NCBI GenBank assembly: GCA_020091685.1
Contig: CM034592.1
Coordinates: 43,669,622 to 43,733,621 of the forward strand
Direction: 5' to 3'
Length of the DNA stretch: 64,000 bases
From: Lutjanus erythropterus
Lineage: Eukaryota > Chordata > Actinopteri > Lutjaniformes > Lutjanidae
Below are positions 1 through 11,380 of this stretch, piece after piece (position 1 is the stretch's first letter; the number at the start of each line of letters is the position of its first letter). Under the pieces are notes generated by a model, which was not told where the DNA came from, searched no databases, and was given only the letters and a program-made list of their open reading frames with translations. The translations under genes and the position numbers were made by a program.

Positions 1-261
1 TGATGAAAAGATGTTGATTCTCATTTTCAGGAGATTGTACACTGATATTGCTGTCAGGCAAAAACTGCTCCTTTTCAGGAGATAAAAACACCCCTGTGTT
101 TTTAAAGTAATTGAATGCTGCTTAATCAAAGTTAGTAGCTCTATAGCATATAGCATTGATTCATGAAAAAAAAATTATATGGAGACCCAAGTTTTGTGCA
201 TGACAGCAATGTTATGAATATTATATTTTATTTCTGCCATATTTTATCAATAAATCCTTGT

Positions 262-285
262 AAATCTTACACACTGGATCTTTAA
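262..285. repeat. Terminal fragment of a TTAA-type element
   Basis: aaatcttacacactggatct then TTAA matches the right end of the element at 59422-60161 (gaatcttacacactggtcct, TTAA). The rest of the copy is either left of the window or too diverged to see. Confidence 0.6.
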
Positions 286-672
286 TCTGCAAATTCAAAA
301 TCTGCCAGAATTAAAAACAAGATTTTATTTTGGCACCAGGATCAGGCACCATGAATCCACTGAACAGTGTTTGGATTTTTAGCTGTACAGCAGATTTCAA
401 TTATTATTATAAACTATAATCCATTAAGGTATGTTATGTTTGTATGATTGTACATAGAAATGCAATTATAAAACATGTCAGATTTTCTGTTTTCTGCACT
501 AAACCATAATATTTAAAAAAAAAAAGAAAAAATCATACTAAAGCTCATGTAACTTCAGAGCTGCTATAAGGTGTACTTGTCGTATACTTGCCTGACATTG
601 TAGACCATGTTACTGTTGCTGCCCCCTACTTTTATTCAACAGATTGTATGCTAATGCGTTTCAAAGGAGCAC

Positions 673-734
673 CACAAAAAGTGAAATACCCACATGTTCC
701 TCATGGATCACATGTGGATATTTCACTTTTTGTG
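673..734. repeat. 24-bp inverted repeat with 14-nt loop
   Basis: The arm cacaaaaagtgaaatac... at 673-696 is the reverse complement of 711-734 with one mismatch in 24 positions; the spacer 697-710 is 14 nt. It may be the two ends of a tiny palindromic element or an isolated palindrome. No neighbouring gene uses it. Confidence 0.85.
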
Positions 735-874
735 CTCTCATCACTTCACAGATGATCAACAGGCCAGTCAACCTAAACTTTTTTTTACATTAATTCAACC
801 CGCAAACTTTTCTAACTTTTAAGGTAATAAATGAATCCTTAAGTCTGTAGAGTGAAAGAAAAAAAAAACAAAGC

Positions 875-897
875 AAAAAAAAAAAAAAAAAAAAAAA
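875..897. repeat. Poly-A tract
   Basis: An uninterrupted run of about 23 A within a longer A-rich stretch (858-915). No SINE or LINE body could be recognised upstream of it, so its origin is open. Confidence 0.8.
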
Positions 898-1090
898 CAA
901 CAAGAAAAAAAAAGACAAACAGGTGCACATCTGATGCCTCCATCACCAACAGGCTGGTCAAGAGACAGATATGGAATGAGGAATGATAGAAAAGAGCAAA
1001 AGATAAAAGATGTAGGTTTAAAAGAGGGAAAATGGAAGCAGAGATGATTCTTTGGTTAGATGAAGAGTGTGTGTTGTTGCTTTAAAGGGC

Positions 1091-1142
1091 TTATTATTAT
1101 TATTAGTAGTAGTAGTAGTAGCAGTAGTAGTAGTTGTTGTAG
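1091..1142. repeat. TTA/GTA trinucleotide microsatellite
   Basis: Runs of att then agt units with a single agc interruption, ending in tgt units. Confidence 0.85.
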
Positions 1143-1592
1143 TATTGAATAATCAGTTAAACAGAAAATAAATAAACATTAATATAAAAATCATCAGAGT
1201 TACATCAAGAAATATTGGCTGAAGTCTTTTGTCAAAACTTTTTGTCCTTCCCTTCCGTCCTTTACTTGATCGCTCAGCCACAGATCTATACGTCTGCATT
1301 CCACTTGACCAATATCTCATTTATCCATGTGTGTGCTTGTGTGCCTCTGTGTGTGAAACTGGACTCCCTGCAGTACCTCTGTAATGGTTTGCTGGCAACT
1401 TCCCCCTCTTCAAACTGGTGAGAGGCCAGAGATTGGGATCTCATAATATCTACACACACGCACGCACACACACACACACTTAAGCACACTCAAACTGCAC
1501 TAGACTGACTTTCAATACAAGATGAAAGTCAAGCAGGACTGAAAGAGATCAATATTTTCATCGCTATTTAAGAAAGAGCAGACCTCACAGAA

Positions 1593-1657
<65 letters not shown>

Positions 1658-1658
1658 A
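1593..1658. repeat. (CTAT)n microsatellite, about 16 units
   Basis: Nearly perfect tetranucleotide array with no interruptions, the length at which such arrays are normally polymorphic. Confidence 0.95.
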
Positions 1659-2027
1659 AGGAAAAAGTGAAAGGAAAAAGAGAAAGAAGGCTGACACAAG
1701 CGTATTCTCAACATACACACACTACTGTTTCATTTCAATAGCCTTCATCCATACACACCTATGAACATTTTCTCACTACACACGTCTTAACACACCTGTG
1801 CACACACACACACACACACGATGCACCCACCAATCACACCTGCCACATACACACACACTCCGTCATAGCTATAACCCTCTTTAAGGGCTCTGCTGACATT
1901 GTCCTTATGATATTAATAAAGTGCAGAGCGCTGAGAGCCCAGCTGTAAAAGCCACAGCCGTTAAAACTGGTCATAAATATTAATACGGCGTAGAAAAAAC
2001 ACTCCACCGGGTTGTGCACGGTGCTGT

Positions 2028-2032
<5 letters not shown>

Positions 2033-2074
<42 letters not shown>

Positions 2075-2075
2075 T
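2033..2075. repeat. Compound (TG)n-(AG)n microsatellite
   Basis: A run of TG passes directly into AG units at about 2058. A shorter CA run lies at 1801-1820. Confidence 0.9.
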
Positions 2076-3030
2076 GAGACAGACAGAGAGAGAGGAAGAG
2101 AGGTATGTGTGAGAGAGGTGGTGATGTATTTGTAAAAAAGATAATCATGATAATGTTTGTATTTATGTTTGTAAAAGTGATCTCCTGATTGATTGTTACC
2201 GAATGAGGGCGGTGGATATTTTTTTTAGCACTTCTGCGAAGAACTGATCTTGCACTGTAGTGGCTCTGCAACAGCACAACAAAGCGATGCAGATCAGAAA
2301 ACGGGTGGCTATCTGTTACAGGAAGCTGACAGAAAGAAATTGGAGTCTAGTAAATGAAGAGTGGCAGTGACTCTTTTGTCCTGCAGGCACTTAAAGGGTC
2401 CATGACTTCACTGTTCATAACTGGACTCTGTTTCTGCAGACCTTTCAGTTAGGGGCACTCACCGTGGAAACAGTCCAAAAAGTGGCTTGTTTACAGTGGA
2501 TGTGTTTTGAGATTTTTTATGATATCAGCCTAATCAATAGTGAAACCCATCTGATGTACTGATGCTCGGTGACGATGTCTAAAAACTCTTTAACATCACA
2601 TTGCTTCCAAGTGGTTGCATTTAGTGAAACAGATGAGTACAAATTCCTTCAGCTCAAATGAACTTTAACAAACATTTGCTCTTAAGTTTTCTAGGTAGGT
2701 ACAGATCCTGGAAATCCTCCAATCTAAGACAGACTGTCACAGTATGAGAGGAGCATTTCAACATCCTCAAAATAGTATATTTCCATGGTGACCTCATAGA
2801 GCACACATTTTTTTTTAAAACAATGCTGCCTCTCTGGCTGTTTTATCTCAGCAAACTATCTAACTGATACCCTATAGGTCTAAACTTAACATTGATCCCA
2901 CCCATCCATTATTTAGAACTGCTTATCCTTTAAAGGGTTACGGGGGTCTGTGCCGAATCTCAGCTGACACTGGTCGAGAGGCAGGCTGAACCCCGGACAA
3001 ATCGCCAGTTCATCACGGGGTGACACACAC

Positions 3031-3545
3031 AAGCCTTTCTCCACCAACATGGAACTGGCCCCCGCACCTATTTTGAACGTGAAACTAAGGTGAGCATTTC
3101 ATATTCTACAGGTTCTCCGTCATCCATGTTATGGTACTCACTAGGAGCTTCTGTAGGCAATTGGAATTGGCTTGAGGTTCTTGAAGACGTTTCAGTTCTC
3201 ACCAGGTGACCCTACTGATCCACACGATGGCTGGCTGGCCCACAACTTACATGACTCTTGAGGTGTTAATGACTCCACAAGAGGTCAAATACGTTGACTC
3301 CCCATTGGCTGATTAGAACTGTATAATCACCTTGGATGAGAGGGGAAATGTCTTCAAGAACTTCAAGCAAAGTCCAGTTGGCTACGATAGCAGCTAGCAT
3401 CTACAGGTCGTTGTGCACTGTATATTTATGACATTCTTGATTAAAGGTTCCACTCAAAAACGGTAGAAACGCGGGGCGGTTTGCTAGATAGCACCAAGAT
3501 TCCAAGAATCATGAATGGAACTGGTTCAAGAGCTCAAGCTAATCT
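3031..3545. mobile_element. Non-autonomous element inserted in the split repeat
   Basis: It begins near cctttctccaccaa and ends near caagagctcaagctaat. It shares ordered blocks with the sequence at about 45405-45675: cctattttgaac / cctacttttgaac, gagcatttc, tctacaggt, cttgatta and ctagatagcaccaa. It is itself interrupted by the element at 3114-3399. Terminal TTCCACCAA-like motifs suggest a DNA-transposon derivative; the superfamily is not established. Confidence 0.7.
3114..3399. mobile_element. Short inverted-repeat element with 9-bp target duplication
   Basis: Flanked by tctacaggt at 3105-3113 and 3400-3408. Near its ends, ggcttgaggttcttgaagac (left) is the inverted counterpart of the right-hand block gtcttcaagaacttcaagca, forming inverted repeats of about 50 bp. 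The related copy at 45.4 kb carries a single tctacaggt, i.e. the unoccupied site. A related fragment (gaagcctcttgcatgagagg) lies at about 33060-33115. Confidence 0.8.
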
Positions 3546-4144
3546 ATAGAGACAAAAAACAATTTGCACCCGCATTCACAACTACGGACAGTTTTGAGTC
3601 ACCAGTTAACCTAACCTTTGGACTGGGCACCCAATGGAAAACCTGCACAAAAACCTCACCGTCCCATTGATCCCTTATGGTAGAAACACACAAAAAGTGC
3701 CAAGCTGGCCAAAGCTGGCAGCTCTCATTCATTTTACATGAGGAGCAGCTAAACCAATAAATGGAACTTGATAGGATATGCAGCTGTGAGAGCCAGACAG
3801 TTAGTGCAGAGCATAAAGATCAAATAATTGAATTGTGACCTAGCAAAGGTGGCAAATCATGGCACAGTAACCAACCACACCTGTAATCCATTATATAATC
3901 ACTTTTAAAAAAGGTTATTGGGAGCCTGTTGTTTTACTTTTTTTTCACTCTGTTGGATATTTTCCATCAGTGGCTGAGTCGGGGAGGTGTTGACAGTTCA
4001 TGGTGGCTTTGCTACTTTCCTTATGTCCATACTCAAAGTGTCCAATACTCTGCACCAGCATCCTGTTTCAGTGGAAGCAGAATTATTCGAAGGAACTAAC
4101 TAGACCATCTTGCAATGGAATCACATCAGCTGCGTCAACCACTT

Positions 4145-4340
4145 CCCTACTTCTTACCCTTCTACGTCCGCCTTGCTTGTACCACACCCATTTTTAAACT
4201 AGGCCTTCATCTTGATCTCAACTATAAGAAAACAAAGTGGGTCAGGAGCATAACATTAGTACAGCCAGTTGCCCCTACTTCCAGCCTCTTGCTTGGATCA
4301 CACCCTTCTTCAAACTCGACCTTCATTATGATCTCAACTG
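4145..4340 (+). repeat. Two-copy direct repeat, offset about 116 bp
   Basis: cttgcttgtaccacaccc at 4172 and cttgcttggatcacaccc at 4288 begin matching blocks of about 53 bp that both run through ccttcat and gatctcaact. Divergence is about 20 percent. The open frames here are by-products of this duplication. Confidence 0.75.
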
Positions 4341-4984
4341 CACCTTGTAAAGTTTTGTGATTGTATCTTGCACTGTTGCAACTCTACTGTGGTGACAAAA
4401 TCTCCCTACAGATACATCAGCACCTAGCAAAGTGCTCAACACCACTTTTGTGGTCGACCTTGAGGTCGTTTCAGCTACAGTAAGTGTTGCCAGAACCACA
4501 TTTTGCCACGGTAACACACACACAAACTCAATACCAGCCACGCTCTTGTGGCTGTAATGATTGCATTTTGTCAGGTCTTTAAAAGCTTTTGGAGATATGG
4601 CAAGTTGGCCATTTAGATCGACCAGTCATATTTCAACACATTAATCAATGGAAATTATTTGACTAAAAATATTCCCATCCAAAATAAAATATTGGTCTTA
4701 AATGTTGTTGTAAACCAGTGAACTGAGATAAAATGTATCCCTACAGTCCATAATGTGCAGCTATCAGCCACCCTGTCTGTCATTTAATGCAGTCTAACAT
4801 GGCTGAATCATGTCATGACTACTGTAGCCATAGCAACCGTATACATTCTTGGGTAAAGTTGTTTGTCATGGATTTACACCACATGCAAACATGTCTGTGA
4901 AGGAAAAGAAAGATGCAGATCACCGTATTTGTATAACGGCTGGCAGCATTTTTATAGTTATGTATGGATGGAGTCTACTTCACA

Positions 4985-5325
4985 CATAAACACACACCCA
5001 TCTCACACACACTTTTCTACTCCGATATGATGGCTGAGGCTTATCTTGGCTTCCTATGAATGGTTCCTGCTGCAAACACACAACCATTTCACACTGATTT
5101 GATGGCTGTAGTTTATCACGGCCTTATATGAATACTATCAGCTGAAGAAATACACAAACACACACTAAACTAACACCTTCAACACTGATGTGATGTATAA
5201 CTTATCATGGGTCTCTGCTGGTTGTATTGGCCACCACCCTTTCACAAACACACATATATCAACAATAATATGAAGGCTACAGTTTATCATACCTATACAT
5301 GAATGGTGTGCTGTGACGGAATACT
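4985..5325 (+). repeat. Degenerate minisatellite, about four units of 75-90 bp
   Basis: Units share the order CA-rich block, caacactgatgtgatg-like block, tagtttatcacgg-like block and tatgaatggt-like block. Clear starts are near 5012, 5090, 5178 and 5250. Units differ by many substitutions and indels. Confidence 0.7.
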
Positions 5326-6794
5326 TTTCTCTAAAGGCTGAGAGGGATGAAAAAATATCTCACCTGCTGCATGAACACGCTTTTTCTCTCGTACACACAC
5401 ACACACACACACATGCATGCAGACCAACAGATCTGTCATGTACACACTGACATACGCCCACAGGCTGGCATGTATATACAGTCACATATGTAGACAAACA
5501 CACAAACATGAACATAAGGCCCTGCACCTACATGTTACATGTACATGCTGTCAATGTGGCTTATTAGCGCCTCATTACAGTCAATTCCATAGGCATGATG
5601 GGTAGAATACACGTGTGTGTGTTAACACACACACAAACACATGCGCTAGCTGAAGAGGAGCTAGCTGAGGGCTAAATCAGGGGAATCCCCCCATCTGTAT
5701 TGTCAACGTGCTCTTTATCAAAGTCGAGATATTGAATATGTGGAACTGTGTAAAAGAAAGAGTTCATAAATAATGAATTAAATGGAAGAAAAAAAAACAC
5801 ATTTAGAGTGACATGTTTTCATCTCTATTCATAATCAAGTTAATTAGCAGTCTGTTATAAGACAGATATCAACATGCCATATGCATACTGACTCTCTCTC
5901 GAACTAATGCGAGAAAATTAATTATGAATCTATAAATAGATGTCAAAACAAATTACTTCTCTGTGGTGAGGAGATTTCTTATCCGTTAAAGTCTTATTAA
6001 ATCTCAAAAGTCAACACAGGTGTTTTATTTGAAGAGCAGCTGACCAGATTTATGTGTTAATCTGTGTTAATATTTTCTTTACGCATGCTCAGTTTAAGGG
6101 ATATTTTCATTTGTGCAAGCAGTTTAAAACTGTCGAGTTAATAATGCACTGGTGCAATGAATTATGTTCCACGGAAGAATTTTAATTTTAATTTGAGAGT
6201 GTGAATTGTTGATTCGGACAGCTGAATTTTGTAAAAAGATAACACAATATGATTATGTCACTAGTTGTGTTTCCATATGGTTGTTGAGCAAATTTGAAGC
6301 CAATGTTTGAAATGCTGCAACAAAAGGAAATTAGGTATGTTTCCATCAACTGCTTTGGAACAAATAAACTAGGGCTACATAAAGTATAGTTGGTGGTATA
6401 GGCTACGTTAATACACAGAGTAGAAGCAGAGGTCGCAAAGTGGAAATAAAATCAGTTGTTTGGCAAGTGACAATTAAAGCTCAAAGAAAAAGAAACAGAA
6501 GTGGTCAATTCAGCCATCTACAATAGAAAAGTCGAGCTAGGTCTTCAGGATACTTTTTTAGTTGGGCAAGTTTTAATTATTCTTTCATGGGACAATCAAC
6601 ACTGTCAGTGGACGAAGAGATCAGTCATGTGACATAAATGTTAACTATGTCAGAAAAGGTGCTTCCATATCACATGAACTCTTTTTCAAACAAAGACAAA
6701 CTCCCTCAAGCAAGTTTTTCTTTTAAATTTTGCTGTTTCTATCAACTTTTTCTAATGCAGTTCCTCGAAATGTGCATAATTGTTGAAACACCAG

Positions 6795-7180
6795 CCCGTT
6801 CTCATTCCCACCTCCTCAGGGTTTCATAGAGACGTCACGGTACCCGTCAGTATCTGAAAGAAGACCGGGCTTTCCAAGTGAATTCAATGTAAACCCATCA
6901 AGGTAGAAAGTCTGCAATATGGATGGATGGTTCAAACAAACACAGGACTTTCATTCAAGGAAACCAGGGTTCATTTTTCACGTGAAAACCAAGATGTTAT
7001 TAGTAGTTTTACGGCACAGAGCTTGACCTGACTTGTGTTACCTGTCTATCGCCTTTTGAGTCACTTCAGTGACGTCACATGACATAACATACTTGTTACC
7101 ACAAACATGGTCTTTTCCTAAACCTACCCAAATCGTTTTGTTGGGGTTGGAGTTAGATTATGATACAAATACTTTGAAAA
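6795..7180 (+). repeat. Dispersed fish repeat, copy B
   Basis: It shares atggatggttcaaacaaaca and caggactttca with copy A at 14428-14695, preceded by accagcccgttctca and followed by gtgacgtcacatgac and a cctaaacctaccc block. A shorter relative lies at 21791-21905. The family name is not known to me. Confidence 0.72.
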
Positions 7181-7810
7181 TTGATTTCCGATCATAGTGA
7201 ATGATGGTCCATCCCTAGACTACATTTAAATGTTTTTTTGTAATCTTGGTCATCATTCCTATTACTTTTGAGAACACTAGATTCTCTACTGAGATCTGAG
7301 GATGCAACACAATCACACACAGAAAGCCACTGTTCAGAATAACCAGAAAGGCTGTAAACAAACACACAACCACATAGTTTATAGTATCTAAACCATTTAT
7401 TTTCATGAGAAAATGTTAAAGTTATCACCAAAGATATTAAAAAGCTACTCCCACATTACCATACTTGTAAAACACCAGCAGTTTTACAAAGCAGTAAAAT
7501 GATAAAGGTGTTTTAACCTTCAGTTTTACCTCCAAATAATTTGGCTTTAACTGAACTGTGGATTTGTTTACAGCCTGTCTGACTGTCTGACAGCTTGCGT
7601 TACTTGCTCTAATAGTCCGCATTACACGGCTGTGTCTAGCAGTGCATCTCTGGTTCACAGTAATTAAATTGGAGGGTAAAATGTTTTCATAACCAACAGG
7701 AATGAAGGAGAACCATAAAATTAAGATCAAGGTTGAGAGTAGCAGATTGTTTTTTGAAGCATTTTTGTCCCATATACCAGTTTACATGTGTACATGAGAG
7801 TTTTTATATT

Positions 7811-7814
<4 letters not shown>

Positions 7815-7873
<59 letters not shown>
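7815..7873. repeat. (TG)n microsatellite
   Basis: About 29 uninterrupted TG units. It faces a CA array of the same length at 8183-8241. Confidence 0.97.
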
Positions 7874-7877
<4 letters not shown>

Positions 7878-8178
7878 GGCCGGCCATCACCCATTATAAC
7901 AGAGCTGTAAGTGGACCATCAAGCATTTATCTCAGCAAGCAGCAGAGTCCATTATTCAACCATGTGTCACATCTGCAGAATGGGGGTCAAGTCCAGCTCT
8001 GTCTGTGTGTCTGTTTGTGTGTGTGTGTCCGCAAGAGTGTGTGTGTTAACACCGCCAAATTATCTGTGAATAAGTACAAGTTTAGCATCTGTCAGCATGG
8101 AAGCACTCAGGACTCTAATGCGTGTGTGTATGTGTCTATATACAGCATCTACCCCAATTTGTTGAGTGAAGGTCCACT

Positions 8179-8182
<4 letters not shown>

Positions 8183-8241
<59 letters not shown>
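8183..8241. repeat. (CA)n microsatellite
   Basis: About 29 uninterrupted CA units, complementary to the TG array at 7815-7873 across a 309-bp gap. Open frames of Val/Cys or Thr/His repeats here are artefacts. Confidence 0.97.
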
Positions 8242-8242
<1 letters not shown>

Positions 8243-11200
8243 CAGACCACTTGGCCTTGTAAGAGCTGCCATGTGCAGTGGATCCAGCCTGAGTCCATTC
8301 CCTGGGCTGACATCAGCTACTAATCGCCTCAATTCTCTTGTCATAGACTGAGCCCCCGAGGGTGCAGTACATTGTCCTAAAAGAGGATGTGTCCTTTTGC
8401 TCTCTCAGTGTGGAGGTTCATCATTTATGTCCTGACTTTTCGACTGGGTTGAGTGGATTGGGGGGGGGGGCATAATTTAAGATCTTACGAAAACTTTGGG
8501 TCAAGGCACTCCCATAATTTCCTAATGAATCAACTGTCAAAGTGGTGAATTTTCACTCTTCCATTTCCTCGAGGAGGAACGTTGCCCGCAAAGTCACCAA
8601 AAAGTCCGAAACTCCTCTCACACATGCGCTGCAATAATCCAGACACCTGGAGGAGCTGTACGTGTGAACAAAAATGTCTGCATCATTTGGCTTGGACTTA
8701 ACCCTGCCAGCTCCCTGGTTGTAAGTCTGGGTGAGCTGCATGCTTGAGTAGAGCAGCTGCTCGCCTGTATATCCACTCTTTCCTTGATCGTTTTGTTTCT
8801 GCGCAGACTATCAAGCCTACATGAGTCATTTTTTCACATTTTTTTGACCTCATGTTTTAATGCCGTTTTTTTGTCATCATATGATGTGAAAACACCAGAC
8901 TACAGTCAGAAAGGTAAAAGTGTGGCTCTTGCATTAACACTCTCCTGGAGTCTGATCTACGTGTCTATCCCTGCTTCCATCACATCACAGGTGAGTCCTC
9001 CTACTGCTGCACGCTCTGCAGGCTCCGCCCCTCGCCTACTGTAAACTATATATATCATTACCGACATGTCTGATGTGGACAATCTACTAATGCATGCTGC
9101 ATATGTGAAACGGCATATTCGGATGATGTCCAGACCTGTTTCTCAGGGTATAGTTTGGAGTGCATATGTGAAAACGGCTTAATTATGATACAGCAGCGGC
9201 CTCCACCTCAATTTTTTTGACTATTTAAATTCCCGCTAACTTTATTTTGCAGTTGGATTATTTGAAAATAGAGTCAAAAACAAGTCAAGTGACAAAGAAT
9301 CTGGGGCAGTTGATTCAGGCGAAAGGTAGTTGTTTCTTAAATTATTCCCAGGTTGTAAAACATCAGTGTTTTAGATCAGAGGCTTGGTCTAATTCAGCTG
9401 AGTGAGAAACACCTTCTGGCTCTGTTTGGTTGTTTTTGTTCAGGCAAGGTGGGTTATTCCAAATGCCATAAAGCACACAAGGAGGAACCCTTTTTTCTTA
9501 TTTTAAACAAAAACTACCAACTATACCTTTAATAAAGCAAAAATAAAACTTTTAAAGTCACTTTTAGAGTCAAAATTTGATAAGAAACAACTTTGATTGA
9601 AGCTAGGCTTAAGTCTAAAGTAAAGCTTTATAAACTAAAACTATGTTAGGTGAGTTTAAAAGGAGGTTTTAGACATTCAACATAAAACTTTTTTCAATTA
9701 AAAACTTTATGAAAGAGAGAATTGAACCCTGGTTAATGTAAACTCACTCACCGTGCAGTGCTAGTTCAATGTCAAACAACTGCCTGAAGTTTCTGGTTTT
9801 ATTTTATCTTAATTAATGTTGGAATGGGGAAATATTTTCCTTTTTATTTGAACTTTTAGACAGTGTTTTACATTTTATGTGACCAGACTGCTCAAACTGA
9901 CATCGCTGTCAATATCACCTTTAAATTCACATTCACTACATCCTCCGTCGAGGCCACATCACTATCAAGTCCCCTTTTTCCCCCCTCCGGTAGATACACA
10001 ACTTTCAGCAAAGTGAACCTAATACCTCACAATACCTGTGACAAAATGAAACAGTTGATGCTTCGTGATTTTTCAGTAAAAAGTACAGCTGATGTTGTCT
10101 GATTCACAGATGTAATGTAAGTCATGGAAATAAGTGTTCAAGTAACATGTAGCTGCTTTAAATTCAGGCTGCTTTTTTAATTTGAGGGAAAAAAAAGCCT
10201 CCAAAGCGATCGCTACCATGACGGGCACAGAGTGGATTGTCTTTGAGCCCAGAACAGTGTGGGTGGAGATATTTGTGAAGCGTCACATTTCATTCGGCAA
10301 GATATTACCACATATCTCCCTCTTAATCTCCCACCTCTGTTATATTTGTTGAAGCCAACCGCATAATTTCTGACCTACGAAGTGGCTCTAATTATTTAAC
10401 CTTTTCTCTAATGTTGGGGGCGGCCGGCTGGCTCCGATCTTGCTTCTGAAAAATCCCTGCGTGATTGCTTGCTTTATGGTGAGATGTAATCAATTATGCC
10501 AACCTTCTCCCACTATAGAAAGCATCAGAAATATGCAACACTTCATATTTTTGGCTTCTGACTTTCTTGCTTTCCATTTTCAACTGACTGCAGGTGTAGA
10601 CATCATAATTACTAACAATGCATCACAAGCAAATGACTGGGGAAGTACTGGACACACAATCCAAACATCTCTCACCATACAGAGGCAATGAGAGGATGCA
10701 ATGAGAGTCAAAATGTCTGTTTAAAGCGTGCACGTTTTGAAAAAATAAATAAATAAATAAAATCAGTGAGCACAGATGACGTGCAATAATGATGTAAATG
10801 CACAGATGACTTGACATAAATGATCAAATATACTAGGGGAGGTATGCCAAAAGCATCTTAAATTAGTTAACTTGTCTCTCCGTTAACTAATATTGACCTC
10901 AAACACAACACTCAGCCATTTTAAAAGTCCCATTTACAGTATTTTTTCTCAAATATTGCTGCAGTTACTACCTCCACAAAAAAGAAGACACCCTAATGAT
11001 GCTAATACAGGGAAGATGCAAGACAAGTGCATAAATGAGGACTTCTATAATGGCTTGCATTAGATTTTAAAATGAATAGAAACACCTAAATTTCAACCAC
11101 TTAGTGACACAGATCTGGCTGTTACATGGCATCAAAAGAAGTGTTCGGCTTCTTAGTGCTAAAACAGCCAGGAGAAAATGACTTGTGTGCCACAGAGATT

Positions 11201-11380
11201 AAAATATTAGGTATTTCATATTTCACACTCTTACAGAAAAAGGATGTGTAGCTCCCACAACATCTTTGAATGTTGCTTAGGACAGCACATTCTGTGGCTC
11301 TTTTCAGCAATTTGGAGATTTGTAACCACAGCAATTACCTCATGTGTGCACGCTGTCAGCACATTATTATACTGTTAACT

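Larger units (their letters stand above)
2902..3660 (+). repeat. Common teleost interspersed repeat split by an insertion
   Basis: The left part (2902-3030) starts ccatccattatttagaactg and carries the cagctgacactggtcgagag block; the right part (about 3545-3660) carries cattcacaactacggacag and gagtcaccagttaacct. The same blocks occur uninterrupted at 59729-59940, which shows that the roughly 515 bp between them were inserted. I recognise this as a very frequent fish repeat but am unsure of its family name. Confidence 0.82.

Noticed and set aside
1834-2277. 147-codon minus-strand frame
   Set aside because: It depends on the TG/AG microsatellite at 2033-2075 and has no recognisable domain or splice context.
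4985-5325. CRISPR-like array of repeats and spacers
   Set aside because: Units are diverged tandem copies without constant short repeats, in a vertebrate intron.
7733-8351. Open frames of up to 196 codons with Val/Cys and Thr/His runs
   Set aside because: They are produced by TG and CA arrays read in different frames; the same is true at 15970-16400, 37858-38282 and 60822-61097.
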